A DNA stretch of 33,688 bases from Minwuia sp. GTDB lineage: Bacteria > Pseudomonadota > Alphaproteobacteria > Minwuiales > Minwuiaceae. The notes under the pieces are model-generated. The model had not been told where the DNA came from. It searched no databases and saw only the letters and a program-made list of their open reading frames with translations. The stretch lies in contig JARGNO010000044.1 in the NCBI GenBank assembly GCA_029213165.1, positions 1 to 33,688 on the forward strand, written 5' to 3'. Below are positions 10,099 to 17,535 of the stretch, in pieces (the stretch's first letter is position 1; each line of letters opens with the position of its first letter). Position numbers and translations under genes: made by a program.

Positions 10099-11124
10099 TC
10101 AGTTGGCGGTCGCTTCGCCAGATTGCATTCCGGCCTGTATCTCGCGGCGATACTCGCCCGGGGAACGCGCCGTGGTCTCGCGAAAGACACGACTGAAACG
10201 GGTGGAATCCGCAAAACCGACCGCATGACCGATACTCGCAACGGACATGCTGGACAGCGCCGGATCAGCCAGCTTGCGTCGGGCTGCGGCGATACGCCGG
10301 TCACGGATGAGACCGGACACCGTCGCCCCACGCTCTGCCACCAGCCGCTGGACATAGCGGCGCGACAGCCCCAGCCTCTCCGCGATGACTTCGATACCAA
10401 GTTCGAACTGCCCCAGATTGGCATCGATCTCGCGATTGATACGCCGGATATGCGCCAGTCTGACGGATGTTTCGGCGCTTTCGCCCGCATCGGCATCTGC
10501 GGTCAGCGCCAGCCCGATCAGGTCCAGCGTCTGATCGGAAAGAACCTGCGCTGCCCTGGCATCCAGATCCTCCGCGCAACGCATGACCGACAGGACGAAG
10601 TCGATCAGCACCCCGGTAAGCACCCCGTTGCGGCGAAACGGGACGGCAACCAGATCATCGATGAAGGGCACCCGCGCCCGCACCTGCGGCCCGTCGAGAC
10701 GGAGCGTCGCGACGCGGTTTCTGCTGTGCTGCAGATAGGAATAGGCATTGCTGGTGTTGATCACCGCAGCATCACCGGGATGCAGGACAGTGTCCCGGCC
10801 GTCCTGCTGCAGACCGAGCGAGCGATGCAGCGGTACGGGCATGAAATAGAAATCGGAACCGTTCGATGCCACATGGTTCCGCCGCCGATGGACCGTGTAG
10901 CCGTCACTGTCCAGGGCGCCGAGCCTGATACCGGGCAGATCGAGGATTCTGAGTTCACCATGACTGAAGGCATCGTCAGTCGGGGTCAGGTCGAGGGGGT
11001 AGTAGTGCTCATAGATCGATTCAGTCCATGCATCGATCCTGCGACCCGAGGGTATCCGGCTGATGTCCGTGACAACCGTGGCCGCCGAGGCAGAGGGCGT
11101 TCGATTGTCCAATGCACCGATCAT
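10099..11124 (-). CDS. AraC-family transcriptional regulator
   Basis: A 341-residue regulator. The N-terminal two thirds resemble the AraC_binding_2 type sensor domain (SDFYFMPVPLHRSLGLQQ). The C-terminal ~100 residues contain the two helix-turn-helix segments, VIAERLGLSRRYVQRLV and ASIGHAVGFADSTRFSRVFRE, ending SPGEYRRE. It should bind DNA as an activator. I chose the ATG at 11124, which has a perfect AGGAGG five bases upstream; a longer frame to 11235 lacks such a site. No obvious target operon is adjacent: the phzF-like gene lies upstream and cfa downstream, both on the same strand. Ligand and regulon are unknown. Confidence 0.88.
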   Translation of the reverse strand: MIGALDNRTPSASAATVVTDISRIPSGRRIDAWTESIYEHYYPLDLTPTDDAFSHGELRILDLPGIRLGALDSDGYTVHRRRNHVASNGSDFYFMPVPLHRSLGLQQDGRDTVLHPGDAAVINTSNAYSYLQHSRNRVATLRLDGPQVRARVPFIDDLVAVPFRRNGVLTGVLIDFVLSVMRCAEDLDARAAQVLSDQTLDLIGLALTADADAGESAETSVRLAHIRRINREIDANLGQFELGIEVIAERLGLSRRYVQRLVAERGATVSGLIRDRRIAAARRKLADPALSSMSVASIGHAVGFADSTRFSRVFRETTARSPGEYRREIQAGMQSGEATAN

Positions 11125-11228
11125 CACGACCTCCTGACCCCCCCGTGCATCAAGGCGGGCGCAACATCGCGCCCCATGACAGTCTAGATGCCTGACCAGT
11201 CCGGGTGGAACCGCCATCCTTGTCACCA

Positions 11229-11244
11229 GATGCACTAATGCATC
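11229..11244. promoter_or_regulatory. palindrome upstream of the AraC gene
   Basis: A perfect inverted repeat GATGCA-CTAA-TGCATC lies about 105 bp upstream of the AraC start and 45 bp after the phzF-like stop. It is flanked by direct TGTCA copies (11221-11225 and 11246-11250). It could be an operator or a small RNA hairpin. Confidence 0.3.
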
Positions 11245-11288
11245 CTGTCAGGTGTACTCTGGCGATCAGGTGACGACGAAATCCGGGC

Positions 11289-12134
11289 TCAGAGGGTCAC
11301 TGTTCCGTCGATCAGCAGCAGGGTCTGCCCGCCTATCAGGATCCGGTCGGGGTCCGCAGCGTCGGGGCGGATGTGGACCCGACCGACGCGACCGATGCAG
11401 CCGCCCTGAGCAATCAGCAACGGGCGGTCGAGGCGACCCAGGCTCCGGAACCAGCGGGCGATGGCCGCGTTCAGGGAACCGGTGATCGGGTCCTCGCTCA
11501 TGCCACTCGAAGGCGCGAGCATCCGTACTTCATGGTCCGCCTCGCCCCCGGCGGGGTGAGCACCAATCAGCCCGATCGCCTTGAACTCGGGCCATCGGAC
11601 CCGTGTGGCGTCAACGGCGCGGACGTCTTCGGCGGAGGCCAGTTCCAGCACCTGCCAGAGAGGGCCGTTCTCCAGTTGAGTACTCGCAAGCACCCTGTCC
11701 GATGGTATTTCCAGCCGCGCAAGAATGGCCTGCAGATGCGCCTGCTCCATCGGCATGATCCGCGTTGGCGGCGCAACGAAGGCAGGAACCTCGCCGCTCA
11801 AGTCGACATCGACAATGCCGACCGCACATTCCTGGCGCACCAGATCATGCTGTTTCGGCTTGCCGCCGGCGTGCAGCCAGGCTGCGCAACTGCCCAGGGT
11901 CGGATGCCCGGCGAAAGGCATCTCCCGCGTCGGGGTGAAGATGCGCACCCGGTAATCCGCCTCCGGCCCGGACGGGGGCAGCAGGAAGGTCGTTTCCGCC
12001 AGATTGGTCCAGGCGGCGAAGTCCTGCATCTGCTGATCGCTGAGACCCCGGGCCTCAACGACGACTGCCAGTCCGTTGCCCCGGGTCGGCTGGTCGGTGA
12101 AGACATCACACTGGATGAAACGCCGTTGCTGCAT
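11289..12134 (-). CDS. PhzF-family isomerase-like protein
   Basis: A 281-residue protein of the PhzF/diaminopimelate-epimerase fold. The conserved acid lies in NLAETTFL (E47, corresponding to the PhzF catalytic Glu45). The MPFAGHPTLG and GMSEDPITGS motifs around the conserved His and Asp are both present, so the active site looks intact. Most members outside phenazine clusters have no defined substrate, and no phz genes are present, so phenazine synthesis is not implied. I chose the second of two adjacent ATGs (12134) because AGGAGG lies five bases before it; 12137 is the alternative. Confidence 0.88.
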   Translation of the reverse strand: MQQRRFIQCDVFTDQPTRGNGLAVVVEARGLSDQQMQDFAAWTNLAETTFLLPPSGPEADYRVRIFTPTREMPFAGHPTLGSCAAWLHAGGKPKQHDLVRQECAVGIVDVDLSGEVPAFVAPPTRIMPMEQAHLQAILARLEIPSDRVLASTQLENGPLWQVLELASAEDVRAVDATRVRWPEFKAIGLIGAHPAGGEADHEVRMLAPSSGMSEDPITGSLNAAIARWFRSLGRLDRPLLIAQGGCIGRVGRVHIRPDAADPDRILIGGQTLLLIDGTVTL

Positions 12135-12166
12135 CATTTCCTCCTGACGTACGCCATGAATCGAAA

Positions 12167-12198
12167 CGGGGGCGGGAACCATATGGTCCCCACCCCCG
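12167..12198 (-). terminator. terminator of the rpsF-rpsR-rplI operon
   Basis: A near-perfect 14-bp stem: arms 12167-12180 and 12185-12198 around ATAT. The two plus-strand mismatches (C/A at 12173/12192 and A/C at 12177/12188) become G-U wobbles in the minus-strand RNA, so the hairpin is fully paired only for transcripts from rplI. It begins 31 bp after the rplI stop and is followed on the minus strand by TTTCGATT. Confidence 0.75.
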
Positions 12199-12229
12199 GA
12201 ACGAGATCAACAGCCGTGCGTCGTGCGTA

Positions 12230-12868
12230 TCAGACGTCCGGCTGATCCGATTCAGACGGGTCGAGCTCTTCCATCTTCTGGCCGGTGATCGCTTCCACCA
12301 GTTCCTCGGCGGTTGCGGCACCTTCCTCGAACAGCTCTTCAGCCTCTTCGATATCCAGCACGTCGTCGTCGTCATCTTCGGTATTCAGCACGTCGACACC
12401 ACGCGCCTGCGCGGCAGCTTCGTCCTCGGACCGTGCGACATTGGCCTCGACGGTCAGCGTGACTTCCGGATGCAGCCGCACCAGAACCTCATGCAGACCC
12501 AGCGTCTTGATCGGACGGCTGAGTTCGACCTGCTTGCGGTCAATGGTGTAGCCGGCTTCCGTCACTGCCGTGGCAATGTCACGGGTGTTGACCGAGCCGT
12601 AGAGCTGGCCGCTGTCCGAAGACTGACGGATCAGAACGACAGAGATGTCATCCATGCGACCGGCGAGGTCTTCGGCCTCTGCCTTCAGCTGCAGGTTCTG
12701 CGCCTCAAGCTGCGCGCGACGGGACTCGAAAGCCTCCATCGCCGCCGAAGTGGCACGCTCTGCCTTGCCCTGCGGCAGCAGAAAATTGCGGGCGAAGCCG
12801 TTCTTGACGGTGACCACGTCACCCATCTGGCCAAGCTTTTCGACCCGTTCGAGAAGAATGACTTTCAT
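12230..12868 (-). CDS. rplI: 50S ribosomal protein L9
   Basis: A 212-residue L9, longer than the ~149-residue E. coli protein. The N-terminal RNA-binding domain (MKVILLERVEKLGQMGD ... GFARNFLLPQGKA) and the central helix are typical. The extra length is a C-terminal tail from about residue 147 carrying 26 Asp/Glu against three Arg/Lys, including a run of five aspartates. L9 sits at the base of the L1 stalk and contributes to reading-frame fidelity. The ATG at 12868 follows GGAAGGAG. It is the last gene of rpsF-rpsR-rplI, 31 bp after rpsR. Confidence 0.97.
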   Translation of the reverse strand: MKVILLERVEKLGQMGDVVTVKNGFARNFLLPQGKAERATSAAMEAFESRRAQLEAQNLQLKAEAEDLAGRMDDISVVLIRQSSDSGQLYGSVNTRDIATAVTEAGYTIDRKQVELSRPIKTLGLHEVLVRLHPEVTLTVEANVARSEDEAAAQARGVDVLNTEDDDDDVLDIEEAEELFEEGAATAEELVEAITGQKMEELDPSESDQPDV

Positions 12869-12899
12869 CAGTCTGTCTCCTTCCTCAACTAGGGTTGCG

Positions 12900-13175
12900 T
12901 CAGTCCTGGACGTAAGGCAGCAGGGCGAGGAAGCGGGCGCGCTTGATCGCACGGGCCAGTTCACGCTGCTTCTTGGCCGAAACGGCGGTGATCCGGCTGG
13001 GCACGATCTTGCCGCGCTCAGACAGGTACCGCTGCATCAGCCGCACGTCCTTGTAATCGATCTTCGGCGCGCCTTCGCCCGTGAACGGGCAGGTCTTGCG
13101 GCGACGGAAGAACGGGCGACGGGCACCCTTCACGGCGGAGCGGACAACGCCCTTGTGTTCGGTTGTGGTCTGCAT
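12900..13175 (-). CDS. rpsR: 30S ribosomal protein S18
   Basis: A 91-residue S18 of the 30S platform. The [10 protein letters not shown] stretch and the [25 protein letters not shown] core are the family signature. S18 forms a heterodimer with S6, encoded immediately upstream. Its ATG overlaps the rpsF stop by one base (TGATG), coupling synthesis of the two partners. The N-terminus is slightly extended relative to E. coli (75 residues). Confidence 0.97.
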   Translation of the reverse strand: MQTTTEHKGVVRSAVKGARRPFFRRRKTCPFTGEGAPKIDYKDVRLMQRYLSERGKIVPSRITAVSAKKQRELARAIKRARFLALLPYVQD

Positions 13176-13654
13176 CAGCTCGCCTCCCTCTCACGACGTT
13201 CGCCGCCCTCGCGGCCACCGCCTTCGCGATTGCCGCCTTCACGGCGCGGGCCACGGTCATCGCCATCCCGGCGCGGGCCACGATCCCGGTCGCCCGGACG
13301 ACCACCGCCACGGCGGCCATCACGTCCGCCACCACGGCTCTGCATCTGAACGGAGGGACCTTCCTCCAGTTCATCGACCTTCACGGTCATGTAACGCAGG
13401 ACATCGTCGTGCAGACGCATCTGGCGCTCCATCTCCTGCACCGCCGGCGCCGGGGCGTCGAGGTTGTGCAGGACATAGTGGCCCTTGCGGCTCTTCTTGA
13501 TGCGATAGGAGAGACTGCGAAGACCCCAGTATTCGGTCTTCTTCACGTCTCCGCCATTTTCCTTGATCAGGTTGGTGAAATGCTCGTTGAGCTGTTCCAC
13601 CTGCTGGGCCGAAATATCCGGCCGCGCAATCATGACAGTCTCGTAGGTTGCCAT
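13175..13654 (-). CDS. rpsF: 30S ribosomal protein S6 with RG-rich tail
   Basis: A 159-residue S6. Residues 1-100 form the normal fold ([13 protein letters not shown] ... [12 protein letters not shown] ... HYVLHNL). Residues 107-159 form a low-complexity tail with 17 Arg, 18 Gly and 12 acidic residues, arranged as RGGGRDGRR- and GPRRE-like units. E. coli S6 instead gains a glutamate tail after translation. The ATG at 13654 follows GGAAGGAAG. It is first in the S6-S18-L9 operon and partners S18 on the platform. The same DNA reads as a G/C-rich repetitive stretch but is coding. Confidence 0.96.
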   Translation of the reverse strand: MATYETVMIARPDISAQQVEQLNEHFTNLIKENGGDVKKTEYWGLRSLSYRIKKSRKGHYVLHNLDAPAPAVQEMERQMRLHDDVLRYMTVKVDELEEGPSVQMQSRGGGRDGRRGGGRPGDRDRGPRRDGDDRGPRREGGNREGGGREGGERREREAS

Positions 13655-13682
13655 TGCTTCCTTCCGGGTTGAACAGCGCCCG

Positions 13683-13710
13683 CCAGTGGGGGTCCCGAAA
13701 GGCCCGCTGG
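13683..13710 (-). promoter_or_regulatory. hairpin in the rpsF leader, possible S6:S18 autoregulatory site
   Basis: The minus-strand RNA can form CCAGCGGG / CCCACTGG (one mismatch) around a 12-nt loop, starting 28 bp upstream of the rpsF ATG. Bacterial rpsF leaders often carry an S6:S18-binding motif. I did not verify the consensus of that motif here. Confidence 0.35.
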
Positions 13711-13763
13711 CTCGAATACCCCCAAAGCCTTCATGGCAGACGGGGCAGGACGCCGAGCCGCGG

Positions 13764-13792
13764 GTTATTGCGCAAAAGACAGGCGACCGCAA
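13764..13792 (-). promoter_or_regulatory. weak candidate rpsF promoter
   Basis: On the minus strand, TTGCGG (13792-13787) and AATAAC (13769-13764) are 17 bases apart. The -35 box lies inside the phaC terminator stem. The matches are weak, and the real promoter may differ or read-through may contribute. Confidence 0.2.
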
Positions 13793-13819
13793 GGGCACAG
13801 AATCGCGCCCCGCGGTCGC
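13774..13819 (-). terminator. intrinsic terminator of phaC
   Basis: A perfect 8-bp outer stem (GCGACCGC/GCGGTCGC, 13783-13790 with 13812-13819) is extended by an inner GGGC/GCCC pairing. On the minus strand it is followed by CTGTCTTTTG. It lies 26 bp after the phaC stop, in the expected orientation. Confidence 0.7.
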
Positions 13820-13844
13820 ACCACCGTTCAGACACGCAGCAGGG

Positions 13845-15650
13845 TCAGGAACGGACCTTCACATAGCTTCCCGGCGCGTCTTCCAGCACCTTCAGCTTGC
13901 CCTCGCCCGGCACCCGGGCCGGAACCTTCTTGCCCGAATGCTTCTGCATCCACTTGATCCAGTCCGGCCACCAGCTTCCCGGATGCTCGGTGGCATCAGC
14001 CAGCCAGGCTTCGGGGGTGTCGTACTTCTTGCGCTTGTCGTTGGTCCAGTGCTGGTACTTCACCGGCTCCGGCGGATTGACCACCCCGGCGATGTGTCCC
14101 GATCCGGCCAGCATGAAACGGGTCGGACCGGCAAAGTGCTTCGTCGCCTTGAAGACGGAGGTGTAGGGGGCGATGTGGTCGTCCTTCCCCGCCTGCAGGT
14201 ACACCGGAACCTTCACATTCGACAGGTCGATGCCGACACCGTTCATCTTGATCGCACCAGGCTCGATCAGATGGTTCCGCTGATACATCTCGCGCAGGTA
14301 GAAGCTGTGCATCTTCGGCGGCATGCGCGTGGCATCGGCATTCCAGAACAGCAGGTCGAAGGGGAAGGGATCCTTGCCCATCAGATAGTTGTTCACCACG
14401 AACGACCAGATCAGGTCGTTGGCCCGCAGCATGTTGAAGGAACTCGCCATATCCGAGCCGTCGAGATAACCCTTTTCCTCCATCACCTGTTCCAGATGGG
14501 TCAACTGGTCATCGTCGATGAAGACACCAAGCTCACCCGGCTCCGAGAAATCGACCTGGGCGGTGAAGAACGTCGTCGCCTTGATGCGGTCATCACCGAT
14601 GGCACCCATGTAGGCCAGGGTCGTTGCCATCAGTGAACCGCCGAGACAGTAACCTATGGTCGTGACCTCACGCTCACCTGTCGCCTGCTCGACACCATCA
14701 AGGGCGGCAAGCAGACCTTCGTTCATGTAATCCTCGAAAGTCTTGTCCGACAGCTTCTCGTCCGGATTCACCCAGGAGATCACGAAGACCGTGAGTCCCT
14801 GCTCCGTGCACCACTTGATGAAGGAGTTTTCCGGGCGCAGGTCCAGGATATAGAACTTGTTGATCCACGGCGGGCAGATCAGCAGCGGCCGCTTGTGGAC
14901 CTGCTCCGTCACCGGCTCGTACTGGATCAGCTGCATCAGGTCCGTCTGCATCACCACCTTGCCCGGTGTGGTGGCGACATTGCCGCCGACCTCGAACGCA
15001 TCCATGTCGGTCATGCTGATGGCCAGCTTGCCCTTGCCGCGCTCCAGGTCCTTCAGCATGTTCTCCAGACCGTGCACCAGGTTCTCGCCATTGGTGGCCA
15101 GCGTTTCCTTCAGCACCACCGGATTTGTCATCAGGAAGTTGGACGGCGACAGCGCGTCGACGAACTGGCGGGTATAGAAGTCCACCTTCTTGGCAGTCTT
15201 GTCGTCCAGCCCCTCCACCTTGCGGACGGTCTCCGTCATCCAGGACGACGTCAGCAGATAGGACTCCTTGATGAAGCTGAAGATCTCGTTCTCGTCCCAC
15301 TCCTCACCCTTGAAGCGCTTGTCCTTCTTCTTCGCGGCGGCGGGCGGCTCGACACTGTCGTCTGTGTGCCCCAGCATCCGCTGCGCCGTGTTCTGCCAGA
15401 GCTGGACATAGCTCTGCCACAGGTCCATCTGCGCCTGCGCCACCTGTGCCGGATGCTGCATCATCTGCGTCGTCAGGGCCATGAAGGCCTCGGAAATGTT
15501 CAGTGGATCGACCGGCCCGGGCGATGCGTCCTGCTGCTTCTCCAGGAACTCCTGCACCAGACGCTGGCTCTGCGCCGCCACACGCGCCATGTTCTGCGAC
15601 AGCTCGACGGGATCAGGGGTAGGCATGTCATCGGGAATCTTGTCAGTCAT
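13845..15650 (-). CDS. phaC: class I poly(3-hydroxyalkanoate) synthase
   Basis: A 601-residue PHA synthase of class I length. The lipase-like box GYCLGG has nucleophile C335, aspartate lies in GKDDHIAP (490/491) and histidine in [12 protein letters not shown] (H519), completing the catalytic triad. It polymerises (R)-3-hydroxyacyl-CoA into PHA granules in the cytosol. The N-terminal region (1-120) is variable and charged as in the family. No phaA, phaB, phaR, phaZ or phasin gene adjoins it, so it stands alone here. It is divergent from the OmpA-like lipoprotein gene across 266 bp. The start ATG is at 15650. Confidence 0.96.
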   Translation of the reverse strand: MTDKIPDDMPTPDPVELSQNMARVAAQSQRLVQEFLEKQQDASPGPVDPLNISEAFMALTTQMMQHPAQVAQAQMDLWQSYVQLWQNTAQRMLGHTDDSVEPPAAAKKKDKRFKGEEWDENEIFSFIKESYLLTSSWMTETVRKVEGLDDKTAKKVDFYTRQFVDALSPSNFLMTNPVVLKETLATNGENLVHGLENMLKDLERGKGKLAISMTDMDAFEVGGNVATTPGKVVMQTDLMQLIQYEPVTEQVHKRPLLICPPWINKFYILDLRPENSFIKWCTEQGLTVFVISWVNPDEKLSDKTFEDYMNEGLLAALDGVEQATGEREVTTIGYCLGGSLMATTLAYMGAIGDDRIKATTFFTAQVDFSEPGELGVFIDDDQLTHLEQVMEEKGYLDGSDMASSFNMLRANDLIWSFVVNNYLMGKDPFPFDLLFWNADATRMPPKMHSFYLREMYQRNHLIEPGAIKMNGVGIDLSNVKVPVYLQAGKDDHIAPYTSVFKATKHFAGPTRFMLAGSGHIAGVVNPPEPVKYQHWTNDKRKKYDTPEAWLADATEHPGSWWPDWIKWMQKHSGKKVPARVPGEGKLKVLEDAPGSYVKVRS

Positions 15651-15766
15651 CTTCCGTCTCCTCCAGGTCGATGGTCGGATTCCAGACTGCCGGAACAGTC
15701 TTGTCCGTTAACCAGTTTCTGGCCCAACAACTAACGTAGCGTCACGTGTCGGTCGAGGCAAAAATG

Positions 15767-15784
15767 TTGCATTGCACAATTATG
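15767..15784 (-). promoter_or_regulatory. possible phaC -10 box with overlapping TGCA-type operator
   Basis: On the minus strand, CATAAT (15784-15779) is followed directly by a repeated TGCAATGCA element (TTGCATTGCACAA on the plus strand, 15767-15779). PhaR-type repressors of PHA genes bind TGC/GCA-rich sites, so this is a candidate operator. No convincing -35 box was found. The rest of the 266-bp gap shows nothing I can assign. Confidence 0.3.
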
Positions 15785-15916
15785 CCGCACCGCACCATAT
15801 CACCCTATCGCGCGACCTGATGTTGCGGATCGGTCGCAGACAAGCCTTGCATCTGCCGCTAAATTGGCGAATCACCTTTCTCAGATCACACAGGCATTCA
15901 GTGTCGGAGCCGAATC

Positions 15917-17443
15917 ATGATGGACAAATCCACGATGCGCGCAGGTCGCGACCGGGTCGGTCGCCGGGTTCGGATCGCCGCGTTGCTGGTCGCGCCGGTG
16001 CTTTTCGGCGGCTGTTCGCTGCCCGACTGGGCTGATCCCTTCGGCAATGACTATGGTCCGGTGCCGCAGCCGGTGACCCGTGCCGGTGCCGCGACCGCCA
16101 TTCCGCCCGCACCCGATGCGGGGCTCGCAGCCGACACCACCAATGTGCGCCACAGCGAAGTCCGCCAGGTTGCCGCCGTGACACAGGACAGCGCGGCGGA
16201 GGCCGCCGAGATCCGCGCGGCTGCTGCGGCACGCCCGGAAATTCCCGTGACCCGGGTCGAGACACCTCCCGCCGTCACAGCGCAGGTGCGCCCGCCGCAG
16301 GTTGCGGCCCCGCGCGCCGAGGCGGCGCAACCGGCAGCACCGGTCGCCACCATACCCGCCGTGACCGCACCGGAGACCCGTGCCACACGCGTGGCCGTGG
16401 CCCCGGCCCCGGCACCATCGTCCGGCACATCCGGCGGGTCGTCCCGGACAGCGGACGACGATGACATCAGGAATTCGCCGACACCGATGATCGCCGCGAT
16501 GACGCGTGGCCAGCAGCCGCCGTCGTTCAGCCGCGACGGCTCGGTCGTTGCACGGCGCACCACGGTGCAACCGTCATCCAGCATCAGCCTGCGTGATCCG
16601 CAGCCCCGGACGACCAGTCCGGCCACAAGCGATCCGGGCGACGATGACTCGTTCATCTCCTCCGAACCCGCAGCGGCAATCGCCAGCCGCAGCGACGTGC
16701 GTCCAGGCACGTCAAGCACGGCGGCGCTGGCTGCACCGGCACCGGCCCTGTCGGCGCCGCGCGCCGAGACCACGCTGGACCGCACCTACCGCGATCAGCT
16801 TCGCGCCGCCGGGATCGAGCCCGTGACCGGTCAGGGCACTGCCGGTTCCGGTGCCGTCGCACCAGGCCAGTTCCCCAGCAGCGTCTCGCCGGTCGTCCAG
16901 CAGACCTACCTGCAGTCGCTCAACGCCCCGCAGACCTATGAACAGGCCGTCGGACTGGCCCCGCGCAGCAGCGGCTCGACCGCCGTGATCACCGGCGGCT
17001 ACGGCGGTTCCGGCACCGGGTCGTCCGGTCCGGTGGTGATTTCGGGTGACGGGGTCTATCAGCCTGCCGCGGCCCGGTCCTTCGCCGGACGCAGCGGTGT
17101 CGCCGCCACGATCCAGTTCGCCCACAACTCCACCCGTCTCAGCGCCAGCGACGATACCGTCATCCGGCAACTGGCCGCGACCGCGCTGCGCCAGAACGCC
17201 AATGTCCGGGTGGTCGGCCATGCCTCCAGCCGGACCCGCGAACAGGCGGTGGGCGCGCATCTGCTGGCCAACCTGCGGATCTCGGCAGACCGGGCCAATG
17301 CCGTCGCCGACCGCATGGCCGCCTTTGGCGTGCCCTATGAGCGGATCATCGTCGAGGCCAGGGGTGACAATGAGCCGATCTACAACGAGGCCATGCCCAG
17401 TGGCGAGACCGGCAATCGGCGTGCCGAGATCTTCCTGGAATAA
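15917..17443 (+). CDS. OmpA-family outer-membrane lipoprotein with long disordered linker
   Basis: A 508-residue protein. An N-terminal signal with lipobox LFGGC predicts lipidation at about C33. Residues ~45-390 are Ala/Pro/Thr/Ser-rich and probably disordered. A C-terminal OmpA-like domain follows (about 395-508; ATIQFAHNS ... ISADRANAVADRM ... GNRRAEIFLE). The peptidoglycan-binding arginine is kept (R459), but the aspartate expected after GH-T is serine (GHASS, S437). The ATG pair at 15917 gives the signal peptide. The predicted role is envelope anchoring or structure in the outer membrane. It is divergent from phaC and 92 bp before an aminotransferase gene. Confidence 0.85.
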   Translation: MMDKSTMRAGRDRVGRRVRIAALLVAPVLFGGCSLPDWADPFGNDYGPVPQPVTRAGAATAIPPAPDAGLAADTTNVRHSEVRQVAAVTQDSAAEAAEIRAAAAARPEIPVTRVETPPAVTAQVRPPQVAAPRAEAAQPAAPVATIPAVTAPETRATRVAVAPAPAPSSGTSGGSSRTADDDDIRNSPTPMIAAMTRGQQPPSFSRDGSVVARRTTVQPSSSISLRDPQPRTTSPATSDPGDDDSFISSEPAAAIASRSDVRPGTSSTAALAAPAPALSAPRAETTLDRTYRDQLRAAGIEPVTGQGTAGSGAVAPGQFPSSVSPVVQQTYLQSLNAPQTYEQAVGLAPRSSGSTAVITGGYGGSGTGSSGPVVISGDGVYQPAAARSFAGRSGVAATIQFAHNSTRLSASDDTVIRQLAATALRQNANVRVVGHASSRTREQAVGAHLLANLRISADRANAVADRMAAFGVPYERIIVEARGDNEPIYNEAMPSGETGNRRAEIFLE

Positions 17444-17500
17444 GGTCGTCACCCCTTGCCACAATACTGCCGTATCCCGAACCGGATCACGGCGCATTCG

Positions 17501-17518
17501 GCCGTCATGAATGACGGC
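17501..17518 (+). promoter_or_regulatory. hairpin abutting the aminotransferase ribosome-binding site
   Basis: A perfect 7-bp stem GCCGTCA-TGAA-TGACGGC ends one base before GGAGG (17519-17523), the Shine-Dalgarno for the ATG at 17536. It could influence translation or terminate read-through from the OmpA-like gene; no T-tract follows. Confidence 0.45.
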
Positions 17519-17535
17519 GGAGGTAACAGTCTGCC

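Noticed and set aside
11289-12134. Phenazine biosynthesis role for the PhzF-like gene
   Set aside because: No other phz genes are present, and the PhzF family is widespread outside phenazine producers.
13178-13336. G/C-rich repeat-like stretch resembling a tandem repeat array
   Set aside because: It encodes the Arg/Gly-rich tail of S6 in frame; the repetition comes from codons for RGG/GPRR units. There are no spacers, so it is not CRISPR.
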